Shown in pieces: positions 12,201-24,200 of a stretch of DNA of 64,000 nucleotides (position 1 is its first letter; each line of letters begins with the position of its first letter). A program made the translations under genes and the position numbers. This stretch comes from Loripinus fragilis (lineage: Eukaryota; Mollusca; Bivalvia; Lucinida; Lucinidae). The notes under the pieces are model-generated. The model was given only the letters and a program-made list of their open reading frames with translations, had not been told where the DNA came from and did no database searches. The stretch spans positions 32,027,601-32,091,600 of the forward strand of contig OZ026521.1 in assembly GCA_964019695.1 (NCBI GenBank), written 5' to 3'.

Positions 12201-15200
12201 ATTTTGAGAGAGAGAAGGCTTCGCTGGTTTGGGCATGTGGAGCACTCGAGTGGTGCAATCAGAACAGCATATGATATGCAGATTGACGGCAAGCGGGGGG
12301 CAGGGAGGCCCAAACAAACATGGAAGAAATTGACAGAGAAAGACTGCCGTGAGTGGAAGCTCACCACAGTTGACCCTCAAGAAAGGAGCACCTGGAGATC
12401 AGGTGTGAGATCTGCTATGCGTGCAGCTAGCCAGTTACCTGGAAAGGGGCCCACTGATGTGGATGATGCCCCTGCACCTGCACGTTAATCAAAAATCCGA
12501 TTATGATATGATGACAACATATGTTTTGGTTGAAAAATAAGAAAAAATAACCTTTCATTACACACTCTTATCTGGAGGCCTGAAAACATATACAGTAAAT
12601 TCTCAAAAATTCAAACGTCAATGTTTCGAAATACTCTCTTATTCCAAGTAAATTAGAGACACACTGAATTCAGGAAATAGGACCTATTCATGATCTATTT
12701 TAATAAATGTCTATAATAACATATGTTTTGGGTGCATAAAAGAGACGTTTCTTTTAAGCGTCCAAAACTTATGTTTGCTAGAAACAAAACGTATCGATAC
12801 TTATTTTTTGGGGGGGGGGGGGGGGAGGGGGGGGGGTATATAATTTTATGTATACTTCCCTATAATTTGAACTACTGATAATTCCAAATGAAACCTCTGG
12901 CCCAGATGATTTCGAATTGACAAGATTCTACTGTAGTCAGCCTATGTGGTTACGGTACTTATTGTAAAAGTATGCTATATTTGGAAATGGACAGTTATCC
13001 TGTGAAGCTTCTGTGACTGCACTGTTTGCTGATGCCCAATAAAATGGACGCTTGGCTTATATGTGAAAATGTCTGTGAAGCCTGAAAGGCTAGGAAATAT
13101 TGAAATAGCTAATGATTTTCATTTAATGCAAGCAACAAATCTGAATTTCAATTCTAACATTTACATTTTATATGATCTGACAATTAAATACACTATATGA
13201 TTTTGCCCCCAAAATAGTTGGCTTGCCCATTGAAATTAATTGTATGTAGTAATGTGCTTTTTTGTTTTAGGCTCCTCACTAGATACCTGTCTGCATGGTT
13301 CGTTTGTGAACGGGTAAGGCTCAAACTAGCCTGCTGAGCTACAGAGATTATCTAGAACATTGAGAATTTGCATCTCGAAAATTAAGCTTTATTTGTATTA
13401 TACATATGTAATTTATAGACAGCAAATAACAAAGGTGCTGATTTTAAAACTACACAGATGTGCAGACTTGTCTGCACCTTTGTTGTTAGCATGCAACTAA
13501 ATCAGATTTTCTTACAGTGATTTCCATTTCTTACCCTTGCATTTTGACACTTTTGCAAACAGAGCAGACCCAGATCAGGCAGCTCTTATAAGAGCTGCCT
13601 GATCAGGGTCTACTCCCTTTTCTTATGGAAATATGATATGAGTTGCCGCATGTGATTTCCAACAATGTGTCATTTTGAAAAGTGTAGACTCAGACTGGCC
13701 TGTGCAGCCCCCTTTTAAGCTTAGAAACTCCGGATCATGTTCATGTTCAGTAAGTAGCTTAACACTCCTAGAATATTCAAGCGACTAGCAAAGTCTCTGA
13801 TCAGACTGTGCGTATGCGCAGGCTGATGTGAGGCTTTGCTGGTCTACATACCACATTGATGGAAAACCCATGCCACCGCTCATATGATCCTACACTAGTG
13901 GGCCTGACAAGTAATTTCTTTGTTCTATGTACCAATGTGAAAGTTTATTCAATATTCATATAATTATTCATAGTGAGTGGAGCTCAGCATGAATATTCAT
14001 GAAGGAAAGGGTTAATTGTATGATAAAATACCTGAGAACCAGCCCATACAGGAACACAGCAAAACCAAACAGCATGGGAAGCCAAAGTGTTGATACTAAT
14101 GTTCCTGACCAGGCAAAGTAGAACCCTATCGTTTCTCCAAAATAATTTCTAATTTTCCACAGTGGTTGAAACTTAAAGAACCTGGTCCAGGTCAGCTGCA
14201 TATCAAGCCTGGCATCTTTCGCTAGCACATCAGGAGTCTTTGGAAGGGCATCTCTGATCTTCTTGTCGTCATCTGGGTTGTATGCGGATTCGTCGTGTAA
14301 AATGAACTTGTTTGTGTACACCTCATCAACCATCATATAGTGCAAGCCTATAAATTGAAGCAGATATCTTGATAAGTTTTTAGCAAATGGAATCTTGATG
14401 AAGCTATGTAGAGCACTTATTTTGACACTTTTGGCAGTATATACAAAAATCACCAAAATATGAGACCACCAAATATAGTTACACAATACAGTAAATGTTC
14501 TAAAATTTTGAACACTAGTTGCCTGCCAAAAAGACCTAGACAAACAGTGCTAAAGAAGAAGCAGTCTGACCAGGGTCTTCCCTGTTTGCTACTCTGCCAA
14601 GCATTTTTTGAATTCCAGCTCTGAAAACAAACGTTTTATTTGAGAACAGAAATAGAAAAGTGTTCGAAATATTAGAACATTTACCATAAGCAATAAACGG
14701 ATACGCCACTGGAACTTGTCACAGATACATACCTACATTTCTTTAAAAAAATGTGACAAGTTCCTGAATGCACATGCCAACTTGTACCTTATGCTGGATA
14801 CCAGCTCTCATATACACATACATCCATGTATGTATAAAATCTCCATCCCTTGGATTGTAAACTTGTGTATTATGCATGTGCAAGTCTGTTAATAAAATCT
14901 GTTTCTTCATTAAAAAGTTGAGCTTCATAGGGTTGGGTGAGTAACATTCTGTGCTACATTTGAAAGTTTTTGCCTTGAACTAGCCCAATCCGGCTACCAG
15001 GGCCCAGAATTTACTTGTCCTGACCATGATTCTACTAGTACAAGTACTATAGGAACATGCTTACTGTAGAGCCCTGACACTACAGCATATTTTCAAGGAA
15101 GAACAGCAACAACAAAACGAAATATTCCAAAATATCAATTTTTCATACTTCCAACTTACCAACTTTCTGCATGTCTCCCAGCTCCTCATTGTCCCTATTG

Positions 15201-18200
15201 ATACAACCATAGCAGTTTCCAAGCGTCTTTTCTGAAAAATATAAGCACATGTTTGACACAAACAATATTTGATGAACCCGCAGCCCACCACTATGTCCAG
15301 TCTGATACAGGTCTTTGCCGGTGTGAAGTAAAATTGAAAACAAAACAAAAACACCAAATTTATAAAACAGGCTACCACTAAATATACAGCTGAGCTGAGC
15401 ATGTCTCAGGTGCATAACTAAAAGTGCATAATTAAAAATTAATTTTCTTATTTCTCATCCAAAAGATATGTTGTTGGAACTCTAAAGAAAGTTTTTTATG
15501 GGTACCAAAAACAGGAATAAGAAAATATTTAGGGGATAACTGTATTCAAAATTTTCAGTTGGGGAGGTATTTTAATCGTCAATAGGCTGTCTGAAATTTA
15601 TTTTTCAGGCGACGCATGAACAGAGCCGTAAAATGTGATTTCCGAACATTTGTTCAATGATATACCTCGTGCCTCACCGTAAAACTAAATTTCCGACCGC
15701 ATATGTGACAATATACCTCCCCAAATGAAAATTTTGAATAGTTATCCCCTAATTTTACGCTCAAAGATTTTTTTTATCTTCACCTGTGCACATTAAATCT
15801 CACTAGTCTAAGAGCATTAAATTTTGCTGTGTAGGCACAACAGTGTAAATTGGTAAGACTGGATCATATATGCCAAATATGAGATTTTTTTAACCTACAA
15901 AACTGATCAAATTACTATTACAGATAATTAATATAATCATTAATTAGAATAATGAAGGAAAAAATAGAGGATCTTACATGAATGCTCATATTTTATTGAA
16001 TTTATTAAGCCAATTGAGGAAAAGAGATAGAATGCAAGGCTTGCCGAGCATTTTATCTCGTTTTTGCATAAGTTTAATAAATTCAATAATACACGAGCAG
16101 AAATGTTAGTTACTATTTATCACATGACATTAAATTAGTTAAAAATCACCTTTTTGGTTTGAAAAAATCAAGATTTTGCCACAAGTTATACCAAATTTTA
16201 TAATGGATATCATTACGTAACATTACTATATCTGTAAACCCACGACTTCATGTGATAAAATAAAATTATACAACTTTTTAAAACCTGGCAGGAAGATTCT
16301 AACTTAAGTCTTGTCATGCTAAATATTTTTATGTTCTACACGCCTCCCTAACTTTTTTCCAGTGTTAACCTGCAGCATTCCAGTTGCACGAATGTACATA
16401 GTTTCAATCAGAGTGGAAAACAGTGTGGATCCTGATCAGATGGCTTCATCAGAAGCCAGCTGATCTGGATCTACAGTGTTTTCAAAAAAAAATATATCTG
16501 TGTTCAGCAGGACAAGGTTTAAATAGTTGAGTGTTTTCCTGGACTTTATTGAAGTCCACTGAAAACAAGGCAGGGCAGTGGAAATACCATGCCCGACTTC
16601 CGGCAATGTCCCATTTTATTCAGGACAGTTAGAAATTTCAATTTACTTGTCCTAGGACAAGTATAAATAAAACTAATTAAATTCTGTACTTTGATTTGGA
16701 TCAATTATTTTAAACTTGTTTGTTTTGGGTAAACATTGTGGAGCCTGATCAGCTGGCTTCTTCAGAAGCCAGAAGCCAGCTGATCTGGATCTACACTGTT
16801 TTCAATTCAGTTAATATTTGGTTTCATACTGTTTTAAAAAAAGTTTACATTTGGGTTTAGCACAGTAAGGGCTAAGCTAAGTTTTTGTACAATATCTGCC
16901 TTTGGGACAAGTATACTTTCTAATACTTGTCCCTAGGCAAGTATAAAATTTTGCTATTTCCACACCCCTGAACAAGGAATTTGATGACTTATGAGATTTA
17001 AAAAGCTACAATTATTTTCTGCTTATATGTTAAAAATATAAAATATACTGCAAAAATGAAATCATACTGCACCCGCTGATGTTAGCAAAGCTCAGATTAT
17101 GGCAGAAAACATCTTGAAAGTACATTTCTGTACAAATATAGCCCAGTGTCGGAAAACAAGTCTGTGAAAGTTTTCATTTGTGTATATGGCAAAAGAAAAT
17201 TTGACAGTTTTTCAGGAATCTTATATTCTGGGGTCATTTATGTAACTTATTTTGAATGTATTTGCATACACAGTAAAACCTGTCTTAAGCAGCCACTTTA
17301 AAATAGACAAAACAAAGGTCTATATGGAACATGGTAGCTTAATGAAGATCGAAAGTATTGCAGAATGCTCCCCTTGGAACATTCTGCAAATACTTTTGAT
17401 CTGCAATAAGCAATAATTATTATAAAAATTATTAAAATATTAACAAGTAATAAAAACAAATTTTTGGTCTTCTTTTTGAGTGGCCACTTATGACAGGTTT
17501 TACTGTACTATCATTATGGGCCTCGTCGCGAGATAACCTTTCTTCAGGATTTCCTAGAATTAATGCATTAGGCTCAAAACAGCCTGCTCAGCTACAGTGA
17601 CTAGCTAGAATATTGAAATTTTGTATGAAGTAAGGTTGACTACTATTCTTTCCAGAGAGCAAGCAATAAGGCGCTGACCAGACTGTGAGGATGGGCAGGC
17701 TGGTCTGTGCCTTTGTTGTTCCCATGCAACAGTCAGGTTTTCTCACGTCAAGGCCCATTTGCAATCAACTGTTTTCTAGCTATAGAGGCGACATTTGAGC
17801 CGTGTCAATTGATTTCCAACAAAGTGGCATTTTGACAAATGTAGACTCAGACGAGCATGTGCAGCCTCCCTTTAAGCTTAAAGTCAGTAGCTTAACATTC
17901 ATAGAATATTCAAGCGACAGGCAAAGGCTCTGATCAGACTGCGCATATGTGCTGGCTGGTCTGAGGTTTACTGGTCGCACATACCACAGTGTTGGAAATC
18001 TCATGTCACGGCTCATTTGTCATCTGCTTAAAACCTTTGTAAACAGTTTGGACCTTGATCAGGACCGACAGAATCAACATTGCTAAGCAGTAATTAGCTT
18101 CGAACAAGGTTTTCACTGTCATTTTGCAATCCTTTGTGTGTTCTATAAATATTTACTTAAAACTAGCACACAGTTTCTCAGTGCTATATTAACTCTTTGT

Positions 18201-21200
18201 ATGCTGATTAAATATTTCTTAATGAAGCCTTGTCATCTGCTGGTTTGAAAAAAAATTCTTTCATGTGTTGCATAGCCTAGTCGGGGTAGCTAGGAGTCCT
18301 CACTCCACACGTTAGTGCAGGCCCACTATGTAGTGTCCATGAGTGACCAATAAGTCGCCGGGCCTGGGACAAGTCAGTGACTAGTCATATGTACTGTTTT
18401 ATCATTTAATAATTCCTAAGTCAGCCCACTGCAGAATTACTCTCAGGCACACACTAGACAAGACAGTTATATTTCAGAACCAAACAATCACTGATTAACA
18501 GCTCATAACTGCTAACTAACAACTCTTTCATAACCAACAACTACTCTCCCTCGCCCCTCTCGCATCCCGGTATTTATACTTTTGCTGTCAGACTTTAGTC
18601 GGGCAATGACGTACATTGGGTGTTAACCTCGTAATAATATAATCTTGTTTATGTGGCAGACTTGTCCGATAAGCCATTGAGCTTCACATAAACCTGTCGG
18701 GCGTGATAGGAAAGCAACTCCCCTAACACCTCTAATACGATAATAAAGTAGATAGTCAAGGCGTGTCTTGACAGTTATATCAAATTTATAGTTTTGTTTA
18801 CAGAATTCCAGGAAGGCCAATTACCTGAGAAATGCACTTATAATTATAAAAGTATCTGAGAGACATAATATCTCTACAATATTCTAAGCAATATTAAAGA
18901 AGTATTTTTGAGACACAAACCCACTAGGAAGCACAGTCTATTATGTCACATTACTCTCTACGCCAGGGGTGATTTATTAGATTTTAAATAAAACACCTAG
19001 CTTACATGGATTAACTATTAACACGAACATTGCCCTCTCCCAACAACACTCCTAATATGAACGTTGACCTCAAAAACATGAGATAGTAATTAAACATTGA
19101 CCATAAAAACATGTAAAAGAATACTTTACACAGAATACGTGGATAAGCCCTCAACATAAACATTGACCATAAAAACATGTAAAAGAATATTTACAACCCT
19201 TGTCCTCAACTCATGAATTGTACCTTAACAAAATATTGGGTAATAACACACTCACTCCTTCTGCAGTGGAAATATAGATCCAGCATGCACAGCACTAACT
19301 GAGTTCACTAAACACAGAACTGCTTGTCACTACTTATTATCTTTTCCTCCAGACAGAACACCATCTTGTTAGTAATTTAGTTCAGTCACCAGTTCATTTA
19401 TTTCCCGTTAAGCAGCCATCTTCCTCACTTTGGGTTGTACCATTACCATCCAGCTCCAGAAACTCGTTGTTGCCACAGTCGTATCTGCTCTGGTGTCGTC
19501 ATCTCGTCAATCAAATCACCTAGTGTGACATACCGCCAGCAACTTGGTTTGAAAGCGGATTTCACTTCTGCCATTGTCAAGCGTTTGTATGGTATAATCC
19601 AATATATTATAGAAGAATAACAATTTGTGTAGCACAGTTACTCGGTGATGTTCAGTGTGTTCCTTCTTGTGAGAAATACTATTGGTGAATGTTTAAAGTT
19701 CCACTTTGATACCTCTAAAATCTGTGCTTCAGGTTACTTGGCACCTTTAGATAGCCAGGTGTTCATTTTTCCAATAATTGCTACTGTGTGAATTGCGTAT
19801 CGGCAATTAAACCATGATTGTTTCTTCTCTTCCCCAATTAGTGAGTACACCTGAATTTAATCTGATTTATTTATCTACATGTTGTCCTAGATAATGTTTC
19901 TAACCAAAATTGCTGCTTCTTATAGAAGGAATGTCTGGTATGGCGCAGAACAATTTTATTACTGCACACTACTAGTTTGTCCGTCTGTCTGTACAGCTGA
20001 GGACTGTTCCATACGTTAACAACACGAATATATGTACAGTACAAGCAATTCCAAACACGTGATATAGTTCACTCATGTTTTCTTACTATTTACAATTTTA
20101 CTAGACGTAACTGTTCCTTCCGGTGGGGCAGACTGTACCCTGCCCTGAAGTGTAGCCGCTTCATCCGTTATCTTGGAGTAGGACACCGGTTCTATTTGAC
20201 TTGTAGGTTCGTCCCTATCCCTGTCTCCTTGTTTAACCTGTAAATGGCTTTACGCTGGCACCTAGGCAAACAGTCAAAAGATTGCTTACCCTTTTTGTAA
20301 TTTTGAAAATACCAAAAAAAGAAGGCCAATGATTACTATAGAAACCCCTGGGTTTATCCAAAATATAAGCCCACGGATATTAGACCATAACATGGTTTGT
20401 GTTCCACCCGATTTCGGGCCCCCAGCGCCAGGATTAACAAGTGTATTTAATCTTACATTATGCAGTTACTAATTTACATTTATCGTATTTACATTGAAGC
20501 CTATTATAGCTTAAAACATGTCAACAATAGCACTAAAAAGGTTTTTCACCTTATGCTGACGCGCGTGCGTCACGCTTCTCTTTTTCTTTGTTAATGCATC
20601 AACATTCATGTAATCCGACCAATTGTAATCAACTGTTCCCATCGAGTCAGCGTCACTCAATACACTGTCATTATCAGAAATTGGGGAGGTCTCTTCGCGT
20701 TCCCTACGCTCACGATTTCTGATGCGTTTTCTTAGTTCCATAGGAGGGATATCGTCCTCCTCATCTGAGTCATCACGTTCTCTGCGGTATTTCGGTACCA
20801 CTTTATCTATTGGATTTTCCGGTTCAGACTCAGAAGACCCCTCTGTTTCCTCAGAGTCATCTGATTCTGGGGCTACCACGAAGTTAGCCTTTCGCCGCGG
20901 TTTACCTGTGGCAGTTAATGGTATTTCCCAGTCATGGATTTTCGCCAATTTCAGATGTCCCGCATGCGCCTTGATTGTTTTACCATTAAGCTGGTTTTTA
21001 ATGACAAAAGTTACTGGTGAGGTCTGTTCGATGACCCGATAAAAAGGTTCCCACTTAATGTCAAGCTTTCCAGAGCGTGCATGCTTCCTATAAAATACAG
21101 GTTCACCAACTTGTATCTGTACTTCTTGTGCATTTTTATTGGCATACTTAGCCTGCCGACGTTGTTGTTTCTTCAGCCGGCCATAGACTAACATGAATGC

Positions 21201-24200
21201 TTTGTGCTGTTCTTGCAAGGCCATCTGGTGCATGTCACTCCCCTGATACTTGGATCTGGGTTTAAGCAAGTTGTCAATTGGCAGGACCACGTCCCTGTTG
21301 TACACCAGATAAAAAGGTGTGTAGTCAGTGGCCTCGCTGACATTAAAGCGAATGGCAGCCAGAACTTGATTTAGATAGAGGTCCCAGGTGTCTAGTCTGT
21401 CAGCCAATTTCTTAGCTAGAATGTCATGGAGGGTGCGGTGGAACCTCTCAACCTTTGCGTTTGATTGGGGACGATAGAAACTAGTGATCACGTGATGAAT
21501 GTTCAAGGTTCTCAATGTTTCTTTCATGACCCGATTGACATTTTCTGTACCATTATCCGTCACAAGCTCTAGCGGGCAACCAAAACGAGGGAAAATCTCT
21601 TCAATTAGTAGGTGGGCAATCGTGTCTGCTGTTTTGTCTGGCACAGCAAAAGCTTCTGGCCAACCACTGAACCTGTCAACAAATGCTACAATGTATTTGT
21701 TGCCAGACAAGGTCTTGGGATACGGGCCTGATAAGTCTAGACTGACTTTAGCAAAAGGATATGGGGGAATGTCTGTCTCCTGGACAGGGGGTTTTGTTTT
21801 TAGAGCTGACCTAGTTTGGCAGGTCACGCAAGAAGAAACGTAGTTATAAAGTTCCTGGAAGAGATTTGGCCAGTAATACTTTTGGCTAATCCCTGTAAAG
21901 GTTTTCTGGACGCCCATGTGACCATTGTCATCATGGTACTGTTTCACCACTGCTTCATGCAGATGATGGGGCACATATAATCTCAAGGTGGGATTATCAT
22001 CTGGGTGTGACAGATAGTAAACAACATCATTTTCTATGATGTATCTACGCTTTATTGCGGGGGATGGTGCACCAGTCTCAAGACAAATTTTGATGTCAAC
22101 TATGTCTTTGTCCTTAGCTTGTTCCACTGTCATGTCAACGTCAGTCAAGTCCCAAGTTGGCGCCTCCTTTTCAGGGTTATCAGCAACTTCATAGCTTGCA
22201 AATTGTTTAGGGTCAATTTCATTGGAATTGATCACATCAACCTCAAATGTATTGTCATTTATATCAACCTCAAAGGGTTCGGCCTCAGCTTCGGCGTGTC
22301 CATCATCAGGTTTACGTGATAACAGATCAGCGCAGGTGTTTTCTGTACCTGCTATATACTCTACGGTACAATTATAGCCAGCCATGCTAAGCGCCCAAAG
22401 CTGAATTTTCTTATTTTGCATTGGAGACTCCAGCAGATACTTTAGCGGCTTATGATCGGTCTTGATAACGAACCTAGCACCGTGTAAATAATAGTCCAGC
22501 TTGCCCAGAGCATAATTTATGGCATACGCCTCTTTTTCAATTGTCGACCATTTGCATTGGGTCTTACTCAACTTGTGCGACAGGTAATAAATGGGTTTCT
22601 CATTTTTGACATTTGGCAAAACGTTTTCCTCATCCTCACATGCCTGTGTCAAGCATGCACCAATACAGGAGTTACTTGCATCTGTATAAAGAGTATACGG
22701 CTTGTTTGGATCAGGGTAGGCTAATAAAGGTACCACAGTCAGACTTTGTTTCAAATATTCAAATGCACTTTGGCACTCATCTGTCCACTTAAATCGTGCA
22801 TATTTTCTGGTCAAAGCAATTACAGGTTCAGCTATCTCAGAGAAATTTGGAATAAACCTACGGTAGTATGATCCCATACCAATGAATGAACGTACCTCCC
22901 GCACACATGTTGGGGGAGGTAGAGATTTAATGGCCTCTACCTTTTGGGGGTCAGGTTTTATACCTTCAGAACTGATTATGAATCCCAAATAGGTTGTTTC
23001 TGACCTTAAGAAAGAACACTCCTTCAATTTAAGTTTCAGTCCATGCTCTCTTAATCTGTCAAACACTTGTTGCAAATGATGTAAATGCTGGTCGACTGTT
23101 TCACTGTATATCAAAATGTCATCAAGATAGGCGGTTGCAAAATGGCCTAGCCCTTGCAGGACTATAGACATTAGTTCCTGGAAAATTGCAGGTGCATTTG
23201 AAAGACCAAATGGCATTACATTGAACTCAAACAGACCACAGTGACATGCAAAGGCCGTCTTTTCTTTATCTGCTTCATCCATCAACACTTGCCAGTAACC
23301 TGACTTTAAATCTAACGAAGTGAAGTATTTTGCTTTCCCTAAAAGAGCCAAGATATCATCTATCAAAGGAAGGGGGTATGAATTTGGTTTAGTAATTTGA
23401 TTTAGTTTCCTAAAATCTACACAAAATCTTTTGGACCCATCTTTCTTGTCAACTATTACAACTGGAAAACTCCACGGAGATTTTGATCTACGGACAATGT
23501 TTGCACCCATCATTTCGTCAATGGTCTTCTCAATAACCTGTCTATTCTGTATAGGGGTCCTATAGGGTCTTAACTTTATAGGAGAGTTGTTACCGGTATC
23601 AATTTTCATGGTCACAGTGTCAGTGTGTCCAAGTTCAGAGTCTACACTTGCAAATAAGTCCTTATTTTTCTTAAGAAACTTCTGAATTTGAGGCTTATAA
23701 TGAGATGGGACATCCACATCGGCATCCCACGCCTTGCCATCACCTGGTTTTGTATTTTTGACCAAATTATTCACACTTTCTATCCTACTTGATGCAATTG
23801 AATCAACTTTAGCAATTACACAGCCCTTTGATAAACTTACTGTTTGATTTGTATTGTTCACTACTAAAATTGGCAAACGCCTGTTTTTAGACATTTTAGC
23901 AATTGAATTTGAAACCATTAGGCCAGGTTGATTTCCCATAAACCCTTTCTCTATAGCTGAAACTGCATACAACTCACCAGAGGGTATCTCACCACTGTCC
24001 TTAATTCTGCCAGTACAGACAGTAGCCGACTGAGGTTTAAGAACTGTTTTTGAACCCAGTCGCACAAGAGAAGCAATATGTATGTCTTCCTCAAGAGGTA
24101 CAGTTGTGTCACCAAACTTTAAAATGCCTAGGTCGAAGTAGAGTCTAACTCCATTTTGTACTAACCAGTCACGTCCCAAAATAAAATTTCTATTTATGGA

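Noticed and set aside
18623..18820. 65-codon ORF present in both LTRs (also 26025-26222)
   Set aside because: Identical because the LTRs are identical; it lies in U3 with no known motif and is better explained as chance.
20722..22319. Plus-strand ORFs of 66-114 codons inside pol (likewise 24569-25258 opposite gag)
   Set aside because: Antisense shadows of the strong pol and gag frames with no family motifs.
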